Positions 33,697 to 43,400 of a stretch of 64,000 nucleotides of DNA are shown in pieces; positions within the stretch are counted from its first letter, which is position 1; each line of letters starts with the position of its first letter. Source of the stretch: Aminomonas paucivorans DSM 12260. GTDB taxonomy: Bacteria; Synergistota; Synergistia; Synergistales; Synergistaceae. Both the position numbers and the translations under genes were made by a program. The notes under the pieces are model-generated. The model made no database searches and had not been told where the DNA came from. It saw only the letters and a program-made list of their open reading frames with translations. Where the stretch lies: the NCBI RefSeq assembly GCF_000165795.1, contig NZ_CM001022.1:1521812-1585811 (forward strand), given 5' to 3'.

Positions 33697-33880
33697 TGCG
33701 AATCTTACCGGAACGAAGACATTTGGTGCAGACGTGAAGCCGTTTCGTCTCGCCGCACCCCACGTCGACTCGGACGCTCTGAAGGTTGATCAGCCAGCGA
33801 CGACGAGTATGGCGGACCGAATGGCTGACCGAGTTCCCCGTCTGGGGACCTCGACCGCAGCAATCGCAAACCCTGGACAT
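33686..33880 (-). CDS. rpmB: 50S ribosomal protein L28
   Basis: 64 residues, normal length. SRVCDCCGRGPQTGNSVSHS is the L28 N terminus; CDCC and CTKC give a four-cysteine zinc site, the zinc-containing form. ATG preceded by AAAGGAGGGATAAC. A single gene on the minus strand between thiN and xseB, ending in its own terminator. Confidence 0.96.
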   Translation of the reverse strand: MSRVCDCCGRGPQTGNSVSHSVRHTRRRWLINLQSVRVDVGCGETKRLHVCTKCLRSGKIRRAV

Positions 33881-33980
33881 GTTATCCCTCCTTTGCTGGC
33901 AGCGACAATTCAGCCAACGCATTGTAACATGGTCCGGAGGCGGTCGCAACCGCAGGCCTTCTGAGGGGGGAAACGGGAGC

Positions 33981-34193
33981 ATGGCATTCACCGAGGACAT
34001 GAACGAACTGGAACGAACCGTTCAACGGCTGGAAAAGGAAGAACTCCCCCTGGAGGAGGCGCTGGACCTCTATGAAGATGGATTGGGGCTGGTCCGCCGC
34101 TGCTCCGCCTTCCTTCGGGATGCGGAGCAGCGCATTGAGGTCCTGGACGAGGACGGAACGTGGAAACCCTGGACCGAAGAGGATCGCCCCTGA
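33981..34193 (+). CDS. xseB: Exodeoxyribonuclease VII small subunit
   Basis: 70 residues. FTEDMNELERTVQRLEKEELPLEEALDLYEDGLGL is the XseB coiled-coil helical signature. It binds the XseA nuclease; xseA itself is not in the window, although the two often adjoin. First gene of a unit continuing with ispA and dxs, as in many bacteria. Confidence 0.93.
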   Translation: MAFTEDMNELERTVQRLEKEELPLEEALDLYEDGLGLVRRCSAFLRDAEQRIEVLDEDGTWKPWTEEDRP

Positions 34194-34208
34194 GAAGGAG
34201 GAACGAGT

Positions 34209-35120
34209 ATGAACCCTGAACGCCAGCAGAGACTCAAGAACTTCCTGGAGGAGCGACGCCTTTGGATTGAAGACGCTCTTTCCTCCCAGTGCGAGGTCCC
34301 CTGGGAGGAGGTCCCCCCCAGACTTCAGGAGGCCATGGTCTACTCCCTCCAAGCTGGGGGAAAGAGGATCCGCCCCGTTCTGTGCCTGGCGGCGGCGGAA
34401 CAGTGCGGCCTGGCGCCGAGGCGGGCCATGCCTCTGGCCTTGGCCCACGAATGGATCCACACCGCCTCCCTGATCCACGACGACCTCCCCTGCATGGACG
34501 ACGACGACCTTCGCCGCGGCAAGCCCACGAACCACCGGGTTTTCGGCGAGGCGTTGGCCCTCCTGGCGGGAGATGCCCTTTTGGCCTGGGCCTTCGAGTT
34601 CGCCCTGGAGGGGCTCTGTCGCGAGGAACTCCCCGCGCCGCAGATCCTGAAGGCTCTACAGACTTTCGCCCGCGCCGTGGGTCCCCGGGGGATCTGCGGG
34701 GGACAGGTCCGGGACACGGACCCGCAGAGCCAAAGCGAGGACCCCGAAGACGTCTGGCTCATCGCCCGAACCAAGACCTCCGTGCTCCTGGAATCCGCCC
34801 TGGTGGGAGGAGCCCTTCTGGCTGGGGCGGAGCCTTCCGTCGTGTCGGCTTATGGACATTATGGGACACATTTGGGCACGGCCTTCCAGATCGTGGACGA
34901 CGTGCTGGACGTCTTGGGAGATTCCGCCACCCTGGGCAAGACCGCAGGGAAAGACGCCCGCCAGGGCAAGAGGACCTTCGTCTCCGTCTACGGCCTGGAA
35001 CGGGCAAAGGAACTGGCAGAGCAGGAATCCCGCCTCGCCGTGGCTTCCCTGGAGGGGATCTGCCCGGAGGACGACCCCCTGGTGGACCTGGTGGAATCCC
35101 TGGTGGAGCGGACCCGCTGA
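34209..35120 (+). CDS. ispA: Polyprenyl (farnesyl/geranylgeranyl) diphosphate synthase
   Basis: 303 residues. All-alpha prenyltransferase with first aspartate-rich motif DDLPCMDDDDLRRGKP and second QIVDDVLDV. GGKRIRPVLCLAAAE binds the substrate diphosphate. Condenses IPP with allylic diphosphates; the family position points to the C15 (IspA) type, but chain length cannot be fixed by eye. ATG follows GAAGGAGG; stop overlaps dxs by one base (TGATG). Confidence 0.93.
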   Translation: MNPERQQRLKNFLEERRLWIEDALSSQCEVPWEEVPPRLQEAMVYSLQAGGKRIRPVLCLAAAEQCGLAPRRAMPLALAHEWIHTASLIHDDLPCMDDDDLRRGKPTNHRVFGEALALLAGDALLAWAFEFALEGLCREELPAPQILKALQTFARAVGPRGICGGQVRDTDPQSQSEDPEDVWLIARTKTSVLLESALVGGALLAGAEPSVVSAYGHYGTHLGTAFQIVDDVLDVLGDSATLGKTAGKDARQGKRTFVSVYGLERAKELAEQESRLAVASLEGICPEDDPLVDLVESLVERTR

Positions 35121-37015
35121 TGGAAACCCCGCAGCGGCCCCCAACCCCCATCCTGGACCGGGTGGGCAGCTACCGAAAACTCCGAGAGCTCTCCCCGTCG
35201 GACCTGGAGGCTCTGTGCGGCGAGCTTCGAGGGGTGATTCAGGACGTGACCTGCCGAAATGGGGGACACCTGGCTTCCTCCCTGGGGGCAGTGGAACTCA
35301 TCGTCTCCCTGCTTCGGGTCTTCGACCCGGGACGGGACCGCATCCTCTTCGACGTGGGACACCAGGCCTACGCCTACAAGCTCCTCACAGATCGGCGGGA
35401 ACGCTTCTCCACCCTGCGCCGCAAGGGGGGCATTTCCGGTTTCCCCCGACGTCATGAGAGCCCCTTCGATGCCTTCGACGTGGGACACAGCAGCACCTCC
35501 ATCTCCGCAGCCCTGGGGTTTGCCAAGGCCCGGGATCTGAAGCGGGAACGCCACGAGGTGGTGGCGGTGATCGGCGACGGGGCCCTTCTCAACGGTCTGG
35601 CCTTCGAGGGACTGAACAACGTCCGGTCCGCCGGCTCCAAGGTGCTCATCGTGCTCAACGACAACGAGATGTCCATCAACACCCGCATCGGCGGCATGGC
35701 GGAGCACCTGGCAAAACTCTCGGTGCATCCCACATATCGCCGATTCAAGCAGTTCATCAAGGAGCAGTGCCGCACCCTCCGCAGGGGGGACACGGTGGAG
35801 GAGGTGCTGGGACGCTGGAAGACCAAGCTCAAATCCCTCCTGCTTCCCCCCAACATCTTCGAGGAGATGGACATCACCTACTGGGGCCCCTTCGACGGTC
35901 ACCGGCTGGACGAGCTGGAGGAGATCTTCGGCCTGGCCCGGGACTACCCGGAATCCCTGCTCATCCACGTCATCACCCGTAAGGGAAAGGGATGCCCCGA
36001 GGCGGAGGCACAGCCCGCCACCTTCCACGGAGTGGGTGCGGGCACGGTCCTGGGGGCCCCGTCGCAGAAGAAGGCCCCGGACTGGAGCCGGGTGGCCGCC
36101 CGGGTGGCGGAGCGCCTGGCGGAGGAGGACCCTCGAGTGGTGTGCTGCACCGCCGCCATGAAGGAGGGGACCAAGCTCCAGGAGTTCAGCCGTCGCTTCC
36201 CCCACCGTTTCTTCGACGTGGGGATCTCGGAGGGCCACCTCCTCACCTTCGCCGCGGGCATGGCCGCGGGAGGGTTGCGGCCCCTGGTGTGCATCTATTC
36301 CACCTTTCTTCAGCGGGCCATGGACCAATGGGTCCACGACATCTGCCTTCCCGGCCTGCCCGTCCTCCTCTGCGTGGACCGGGCGGGCCTGGTGGGGGAG
36401 GACGGGGAGACCCATCAGGGCCTGCTGGACCTGCCGTGGGGAAGGGTCATCCCGGGACTCACCTTCATGGCCCCCCGAGACCAGGCGGACCTGGAGTTCA
36501 TGATGCGCGGATGGCTGGCCCGGGAGATTCCCGGGGCCATCCGTTACCCTCGGGGGACCGTCCCCCCCTCCCTCTACCGGAACGAGGGTTCCCCCCTCTC
36601 CGGGTGGGGAACCCCGGAGACCCTGCACCAAGGGGAGGAGACCTGCCTCGTGGGGGTGGGAAGCACCACGAAGCTCATGATGGACGCCCTCGCCCTCTCT
36701 CGCGAGCGGGGCGAGACTCTGCCCACGGTGGTAGACGCCCGCTTCCTGAAGCCCCTGGACGAAACCTTCTACCGGGACCTGCTGCGCACCCACCGTCAAC
36801 TGGTGGTGGCGGAGGAGGCCTACGTCAGCGGCGGCTTCGGAGAATCCCTGGCGGCCTTCGCCCATCGGGAGGGATCCCCCTGTCTGGTCCGCACCCTGGG
36901 GGTGGGGGACCACTTCGTGGCCCACGCCAGCAGGGCGGAGCAGTGGCAGGAGGAGGGCCTGACCCCCGAGCACATCCTCTCCTTCCTTCATGTCTGGGCG
37001 ACGGCGTCGGCTTGA
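35120..37015 (+). CDS. dxs: 1-deoxy-D-xylulose-5-phosphate synthase
   Basis: 631 residues. TPP-dependent condensation of pyruvate and glyceraldehyde-3-phosphate, the entry to the MEP pathway. GGHLASSLGAVELIVSL, the TPP motif GDGALLNGLAFEGLNN, and SEGHLLTFAAGMAAGGLRPLV are typical. Consistent with ispG at the left edge of the window. The later part shows EEAYVSGGFGESLAAF. tlyA begins 26 bp before its end. Confidence 0.95.
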   Translation: METPQRPPTPILDRVGSYRKLRELSPSDLEALCGELRGVIQDVTCRNGGHLASSLGAVELIVSLLRVFDPGRDRILFDVGHQAYAYKLLTDRRERFSTLRRKGGISGFPRRHESPFDAFDVGHSSTSISAALGFAKARDLKRERHEVVAVIGDGALLNGLAFEGLNNVRSAGSKVLIVLNDNEMSINTRIGGMAEHLAKLSVHPTYRRFKQFIKEQCRTLRRGDTVEEVLGRWKTKLKSLLLPPNIFEEMDITYWGPFDGHRLDELEEIFGLARDYPESLLIHVITRKGKGCPEAEAQPATFHGVGAGTVLGAPSQKKAPDWSRVAARVAERLAEEDPRVVCCTAAMKEGTKLQEFSRRFPHRFFDVGISEGHLLTFAAGMAAGGLRPLVCIYSTFLQRAMDQWVHDICLPGLPVLLCVDRAGLVGEDGETHQGLLDLPWGRVIPGLTFMAPRDQADLEFMMRGWLAREIPGAIRYPRGTVPPSLYRNEGSPLSGWGTPETLHQGEETCLVGVGSTTKLMMDALALSRERGETLPTVVDARFLKPLDETFYRDLLRTHRQLVVAEEAYVSGGFGESLAAFAHREGSPCLVRTLGVGDHFVAHASRAEQWQEEGLTPEHILSFLHVWATASA

Positions 37016-37802
37016 CCAGCTCCTCGCGGAGCGAGGCCTGGCGACATCCCGAACCGAGGCCCAGCGCTGGATTGAAGAGGGGAGGGTGCGGGTGGACGGC
37101 TTCGTGATCGTCAAGCCCGCCAGCCTGGTGGACCCGGACCAGGGCATACAGGTGGACACCCCCAAGGAGACCTGGGTCAGCCGAGGAGCCCACAAACTTC
37201 TGGGGGGCCTGGAGAGCTTTTCCCTGGACCCGGCGGACAAGGTCTGCGTGGACGTGGGGGCCTCCACGGGAGGCTTCACCCAGGTCCTCCTGCGTCGGGG
37301 AGCACGAAGGGTCTACGCCGTGGACGTGGGCTACGGTCAGCTTGCCTGGGAACTGCGCAACGATCCCCGGGTGGTGGTCCGGGAACGGACCAACGCCCGG
37401 TTCCTGGAACCGGCGACCTTGGGGGAACCCTGCGACCTGGCGGTGTGCGACGCTTCGTTCATCTCCCTGCGGCTGCTCCTCCTGCCCATGATCTCCGTGC
37501 TGCGCCCACAGGGAGATCTGGTGGCCCTGATCAAGCCCCAGTTCGAGGCGGGACGGGGAAGGGTGGGCAAACGGGGGGTGGTACAGGATCCCCGGGTGCA
37601 CGAGGACGTGGTGCGGGAGATCTTTCGCTTCGTCGCGGAAAAGACCGCTTGGAACGTGTGGGGAGCCGCCCCCTCTCCCCTGCGGGGACCGGAGGGGAAC
37701 CTGGAATTCCTGCTGCACCTTCGAGGCCCCGACCAGGAACCGCCCCCCCTGCCGGACCCCGCGGCCCTGGTGGAGCGGGGGCATCGGGAAATCCCCCAGT
37801 GA
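36990..37802 (+). CDS. tlyA: TlyA family rRNA 2'-O-methyltransferase (hemolysin A-like)
   Basis: 270 residues: an S4 RNA-binding domain (RRRLDQLLAERGLATSRTEAQRWIEEGRV) and an FtsJ-like SAM domain with VDVGASTGGFTQVLL and ALIKPQFEAGRGRVGKRG. Methylates 2'-O positions of rRNA in studied members. Starts inside dxs in another frame. dxs-tlyA-nadK-recN is a common order. Confidence 0.93.
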   Translation: MSGRRRRLDQLLAERGLATSRTEAQRWIEEGRVRVDGFVIVKPASLVDPDQGIQVDTPKETWVSRGAHKLLGGLESFSLDPADKVCVDVGASTGGFTQVLLRRGARRVYAVDVGYGQLAWELRNDPRVVVRERTNARFLEPATLGEPCDLAVCDASFISLRLLLLPMISVLRPQGDLVALIKPQFEAGRGRVGKRGVVQDPRVHEDVVREIFRFVAEKTAWNVWGAAPSPLRGPEGNLEFLLHLRGPDQEPPPLPDPAALVERGHREIPQ

Positions 37803-37824
37803 CGGGACGAGGAAGGATGAACCC

Positions 37825-38712
37825 ATGACCGTGCAATCCATCGGACTTCTCTTCAACACGCAGAAACGGGTGGCCATCGAGGTGGCCCAAAGGGTCCTGA
37901 CCTGGGGACGGGAGCGAGGAGTCCCCATCCTGCTCCCCCCTCACGAGGCCACGGTCCTGGGAGCCCCGGAGACCTCCGACGAGGCGTGGCGCCAGATGGT
38001 GGGCTTCGCCATCGTAGTGGGGGGGGACGGGACGTTCCTGCGGGCCGCCCGGTACGTCCTGGGGCATCCCATCCCCCTCTACGGCATCAACGTGGGGCGC
38101 CTGGGCTTTTTGGCCATCGGAGACCCCGATTCGGCGGAGGCGGACATCCAGAGCATCCTGGACGGCCGTTACTCCATCCAGAACCGGGACTGCGTCCGAG
38201 GGGTGGTGCACCGGGGGAACCGACAGGTCCACGAACTCCACGCCCTGAACGACCTGGTGATCACCAAGGGCTCCTTTGCCCGATCCGTTGACCTGGAGCT
38301 GGCGGTGGCGGGACAGACGGTGAGCTACTTCCCCGCAGACGGCATGATCGTCTCCACCCCCACGGGGTCCACGGCCTACGCCCTTTCCGCAGGCGGCCCC
38401 ATCGTCCCCCCCCACGTCCCCTGCCTCCTCCTGGCCCCCATCTGCGCCCATACCCTCTACGCCCGCCCCATGATCCTGGGGAAGGACGACGTGGCGCGCA
38501 TCACCCCCCGGGGGGACCACCGGGAGCTGCTCCTCACCCAGGACGGACAGCTGGGCTACGAACTCCTCCCGGGGGATCACATCCAGGTTCGCCTGGACCC
38601 GGAGAAGACCGTCCAGACCATCTCCCTCCCCAACCGGACCTACTACGACCTCCTGCGCACCAAGCTCCAGTGGGGGCAGTGCGGCTTCGGGGGAGGAGGG
38701 AACGAGGGATGA
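37825..38712 (+). CDS. nadK: NAD kinase
   Basis: 295 residues. Phosphorylates NAD to NADP. GGDGTFLRAARYV is the nucleotide-binding signature, followed by INVGRLGFLA, ALNDLVITKG and TPTGSTAYALSAGGPIV. ATG follows GAGGAAGGATGAACCC. Overlaps recN by 4 bp (ATGA). Confidence 0.95.
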   Translation: MTVQSIGLLFNTQKRVAIEVAQRVLTWGRERGVPILLPPHEATVLGAPETSDEAWRQMVGFAIVVGGDGTFLRAARYVLGHPIPLYGINVGRLGFLAIGDPDSAEADIQSILDGRYSIQNRDCVRGVVHRGNRQVHELHALNDLVITKGSFARSVDLELAVAGQTVSYFPADGMIVSTPTGSTAYALSAGGPIVPPHVPCLLLAPICAHTLYARPMILGKDDVARITPRGDHRELLLTQDGQLGYELLPGDHIQVRLDPEKTVQTISLPNRTYYDLLRTKLQWGQCGFGGGGNEG

Positions 38713-40346
38713 TCGAATCCCTGCGCATCCGCAACGTGGGGGGTGTCCGCTCTGCGGAGCTGGAGTTCCGGGGACGCTTCGTGGCGGTGACGGGGGAGAG
38801 CGGGGCGGGGAAGAGCAGCCTCGTCCGGGCACTGGAGCTTCTGGCGGGCAAGAGGGCACAGGGGACGATCCTGCGAGCCGGAGAGGACGCGGCGGAGGTG
38901 GAGGGCACCTTCCTCCCCGGACCGGACGAAAGGGACCGCGAGCCTCTGCGGGTGCGAAGGGTCCTCTCCAAGACGGGAAAAAACCGCCTTTACCTTCAGG
39001 ACGAATGGGCCACCCTGGCGGACCTGGGGCGGACCCTTTCCCCCCGGCTTCAGATCCAGAGCCAGTTTGCCCAGCTGGAGCTGCTGGACCCCCAGGAGGC
39101 CCGGGACCTGCTGGACGCCTTCGCGGGGCCCGAGACGGAGTCCCGACGCGGGACCATGGAAACTCTCTACCGAGATGCCTTGGGGCAGGAGCGACGCCTT
39201 CGAGACCTGAAGGTACGACGAAGGGACGTCCTGGCCACCTTCGCCCCGGCCGAGGCGGCAGCCCAGGAGATCCGGGGGCTTCCCCTGGCCCCGGGCTGCG
39301 CCCGAACCTGGGAAGAGGAGCGGATCCGGCTCCAGGAAGGGGTCGCGGGGCTGCGAGCCCTCTCCCAGCAGACCTTCCTCCTGGCGGGGGACGACCAGGG
39401 GCTCCTCCTTCAGCTTCGCCGCTGTATCGACCTGCTGACGGCCCACGCCCCGGAGGAGGATCGGGCCCTCTGGTCCTCCCTGGCTGCGGAGGGGCTGGAG
39501 AAGCTGGAGATGCTGGCGGGGCGCTGCGAGAAGGCCCTTCTCGCCCGCAGCCCAGAGGCAGAAGAAGCGGCCCTGGAGGAGCTGGAAACCCGTCTGGGGA
39601 CCCTCAAGGGGCTCCTTCGCCGCCTTCGCCTGAAGGACGAGGCGGCCCTCCTGGCATACCTGGAGGAGGCCCGGACGCAGGAGGCATGGCTCCACGAATC
39701 CGAATCCCTCCTGGCGGACCTGGAGACCCAGGTCCGCCAGCTGCGCCGGGAGGCCAACCGAGCCGCCTTGGACCTGCGGGAACACCGAACCGCCTCGGCC
39801 CGCCTCCTGGGGGAAGAGGTGCAACGTCACCTGGGGGAGCTGGGGATGGAGGGGTTCGCGTTCCAGGTGCACCTGTCCCCCCTGGACCGCCTGCACCCCT
39901 GGGGGGCGGACCAGGTGGAGTTTCTCCTGGGCACGGGAGAACTCCCCCCGGCGCCCATCCCCAAGCGCGCCTCGGGGGGAGAACTCAGCCGCATCCTCCT
40001 GGCCCTCCAGTGCGCCATCCGGGACCGACGGACCCCCGCGACGCTGGTCTTCGACGAGGTGGAGGCGGGGCTCGGGGGCAAGGCGGCCCTCCTGGCGGGG
40101 CTCAAGCTGCGGGAACTGGCCCGGTCGGGTCAGGTCATCCTGGTGACCCACGAGGCTTCCCTGGCAGCCTTGGCGGACCAGCACTTCCTGGTGCACCGCG
40201 AAGGGGACCGGACATTGGTGGAGGACCTCCGTGGGGAGCCCCGGGAGCGGGAAATCGCCCGGATGCTCTCGGGAAGCGAGGACGTGCCGGAGGCCCTGGA
40301 GCACGCCCGGGTCCTTCTCCGCTGCCCCCGTCCCGAAGAGAACTAG
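38709..40346 (+). CDS. recN: RecN-like DNA repair ATPase
   Basis: 545 residues, an SMC-like ATPase in double-strand break repair. Walker A GESGAGKSS near residues 30-40, a central helical region rich in Leu/Glu/Arg (about 150-400) expected to form a coiled coil, signature KRASGGELSRILLALQ and Walker B ATLVFDEVEAGLGGKAA. Follows nadK with overlapping start and stop, the usual context. Last gene before the flagellin. Confidence 0.9.
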   Translation: MIESLRIRNVGGVRSAELEFRGRFVAVTGESGAGKSSLVRALELLAGKRAQGTILRAGEDAAEVEGTFLPGPDERDREPLRVRRVLSKTGKNRLYLQDEWATLADLGRTLSPRLQIQSQFAQLELLDPQEARDLLDAFAGPETESRRGTMETLYRDALGQERRLRDLKVRRRDVLATFAPAEAAAQEIRGLPLAPGCARTWEEERIRLQEGVAGLRALSQQTFLLAGDDQGLLLQLRRCIDLLTAHAPEEDRALWSSLAAEGLEKLEMLAGRCEKALLARSPEAEEAALEELETRLGTLKGLLRRLRLKDEAALLAYLEEARTQEAWLHESESLLADLETQVRQLRREANRAALDLREHRTASARLLGEEVQRHLGELGMEGFAFQVHLSPLDRLHPWGADQVEFLLGTGELPPAPIPKRASGGELSRILLALQCAIRDRRTPATLVFDEVEAGLGGKAALLAGLKLRELARSGQVILVTHEASLAALADQHFLVHREGDRTLVEDLRGEPREREIARMLSGSEDVPEALEHARVLLRCPRPEEN

Positions 40347-40440
40347 TTCCCGGGGCTCTCCCCGCAAGAGCCTTCGGGCGCAATCGCGCAAAATGAAGTT
40401 CCACAAGATACAGTGCACCCCTTTGGGAACCGAAAAGAAA

Positions 40441-40471
40441 GAGGGGAGCCTCGCAGGAAGGTGCTCCCCTC
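40441..40471 (+). other. Hairpin in the flagellin 5' leader
   Basis: GAGGGGAGC (40441-40449) pairs with GCTCCCCTC (40463-40471), 13-base loop containing AGGAAGG. No T run follows, so it is not an obvious terminator. It ends 27 bases before the flagellin start codon and may stabilise the mRNA or tune translation. The 150-bp gap from recN shows no sigma-28 or sigma-54 promoter I could support. Confidence 0.5.
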
Positions 40472-40498
40472 GTGTCTTGCCCTCGGGAGGTGTGGAGG

Positions 40499-43400
40499 TT
40501 GCGGATCTTCACGAACGTCAGCGCCCTGCTCTGTCTCAATACCGCCTCGAAACTGAACCGCCAGCTTTCCAAAGCCCTGAACCGTCTGTCCACGGGACTG
40601 CGCATCAACTCTGCCGCGGACGACGCGGCAGGCATGGCCATCTCCGAGAAGATGCGGGCCCAGACCCGGGGATTGGACCAGGCGGCCCGAAACGCCCAGG
40701 ACGGTATGTCCCTCCTCCAGACTGCAGAGGGTGGGCTTCAGGAGATCCAGTCCATGCTCCAACGGATGAGGGAGCTCTCCGTCCAGGGGGCCAACGACAC
40801 CCTCACCGCCGAGGACCGAGGACACATCCAGACGGAGATCGACCAGCTGGGGGAGCAGATCGACGCCATCGCCCGGCAGACCCAGTTCAACCGAAAGAAG
40901 CTCCTGGACGGAACCCAGGCCGCCCTGTGGAGCACCAGCACCCGGGACATCGGAGTGGTGCTCTCCGGACCGCTCACCTCCAAGGACTCCCTGGGGAACC
41001 TTCATTCCGCCGCGGGGAACTACAAGGTCACCTTCAGCGTCCTTCGGGAAGGACAGGAACAGGTCCAGAAGAGCCACATCCTCTCCCTCAAGCACGGAAC
41101 CCATGAGAACAACGCCGCGGGCAACTGGTCGGGCTCTGGCCTCACCTCCATGTCCGCCTTGAACCTGGTGGAGGGGGTCTGGGGGCTGGAGACCCGGGAA
41201 ACCCCCTTCGGGGGGATCTGGTACTACCAAGGGGCAGCCATCTCCACCGCCGCCGCCATCGGGGCCTCCGTCCAGGCCTCTCCCACCCCCAACATCCTGG
41301 CTCCGGGGTCCTACGACCTCCGGGTCTCCGACCGGGTTCCCATGATGGCCAGCTTCGACCACGCCCTGACCAACGGCATCGTCACGGGGGTGGACATGAG
41401 CAGCCGGGGGGCGGGGTCCAACTTCGACGCGGTCCTGGGCATCCGGGCGGACGAAGGGGCCATCGCCGCGGCATCCCAGACCTACCGCAACGACCTGACG
41501 GGGGGCAAATCCATCACCGCCGACGGGGCCGGGGGGAACGTGGCCTTCACCACCCGGGCGACCAATGACGTGAACCTCTTCACCCACTTCGCCGTGACCG
41601 CCACGGACCGACGGGACCTCATGGCGGGGGACGTCACCCTCACGGAATCCTACGTCACCCACCAGGCCGCCCAGATGACTGTGAACCTGGACTACCGTGG
41701 GACGGACGACACCTCCGCCACCGTCACCTACCGCACCTCCTCCGGGGGCAACACCCTGACCGCCACCTCCACCTGGCAGGCCGCAGCAGGGGCCACCCTG
41801 ACCCTGGACATCGGGGGAGGCCCGGTGACCCTGAACATCGGCGGACGGAACATCGAGGAGATCGCCGCCGACATCAACGCCTCCGGCCTTGCGGGGGTCT
41901 CCGCAAGCGTCGTGACTTCCGGTTCCACCCGACGCATCGACCTGACCAACGCCTCCGGTTCTTCTTTGGACGTGGGCGAGACCGGGGTTGGGGGCGGCGG
42001 TCTCGGATTGGCGGGGACCGTGGCAGACGGGGCCACCGCTGCGGGAGCCTTCCGGGACTACGGCCGGGTCACGGTTCTGGGAGTCAACGGCCAGACCCTG
42101 GCCGACCTCGCTTCTGCCGTGGACGGCATCGCAGGTCTCAACGCCTCGGTGGTCGGCTCCGGGACGACGGCGGCCCAGGTCTCCATCGCCGGAGACGCCA
42201 ACTACCACGTGGACCTCGTCTCGGGGGGCGACATTGCGGGGGAACTGGCCCTGGACCACACCTTTGATGGAGGGGGGACCCACACCTCCACCGCCCGGGC
42301 GCACAACTACGCCGTCACGGCGGCCACGGCGGGGCAGGATCTGGCGGGCATCGCCGCGGCCCTGCAGAACGTGGGGGGGACGGATCTGGGAGTGGCCACC
42401 ACCTCCGCAGGCGCCCTGAACGGCCTCAGCTTCACCGGCGCCAGCCTCTACAGCGTGACCCTTTCCGGCGTAACCATGGGAGAACTCCGTAACGGCAGCT
42501 TCGCCAGCACCACGTTCACTGTGGGACGAGGCGCTGCCGTGACCACGGGCAACCGGGTCTACGTGAACCGCGACGTCACCGTGGCCGTGGGGGATCGGGA
42601 CGCGGGACAGATCGCCTCGGCCCTCCAGACGGGCATCCAGACGGCCCTGGCAGCAGACGGCCTCACGGGCAACAACGCTGGCGCCACCGTTGCCTCCGTG
42701 GGAGGAGGGGTCACCCGGCAGCTGCAGCTGGGCAACCTGGCGGTTTCGGGATACCGGATCGCCCTCACCGGGGGCACCAACAACTCCCTGACGGAGGTCT
42801 GGGGGGGAGGGGTCTCCACAAACCGGGGCACCTCCGCCACGGGCACCCCCAACCTGGACTACGGCCGAACCACCACCGTCACCGTGGCCGGGGACAACAT
42901 CGAACAGGCCTTTGCGACCCTCTCGGGGGTCCATGCGGGTTTACAGGTGACCTGGTCCCAACAGCCCGACCACACGACCCCGCAACACTACGGTCAGATC
43001 GCCTTCACCAACGTCTCCAGTGGGGCGGGGCGCCGGAGGTTGTCCATGACCCAATCCGGAGTCGATTCAGGCCCGGGGATCAACGCCAACCGCAAGCTCT
43101 TCGAAAGCACCGGCTCCCTCTGGTCCACCACGGAGAACACCGGAACCCACGGGGTGACCTCCAACATCCTTCAGGCCCACGACGCGGTCACCCTTCAGGT
43201 GACCGCAAACGGCAACGACGCAAACGCGGCCCACGTGGCGGCGGGAGGAGCGGTGACCCTCTACGAGGGCACGGGGGCGGCCACGGAAACCCAAAACGCC
43301 GGGATCCTCAACGCCGCCTTGGGCCACAGCGTGCTGGATTCCTTCGCCCTTCGGGACGACAACCCCAATGCGGCGGACTTTGCCGTCGGGGAGTCCTGGA

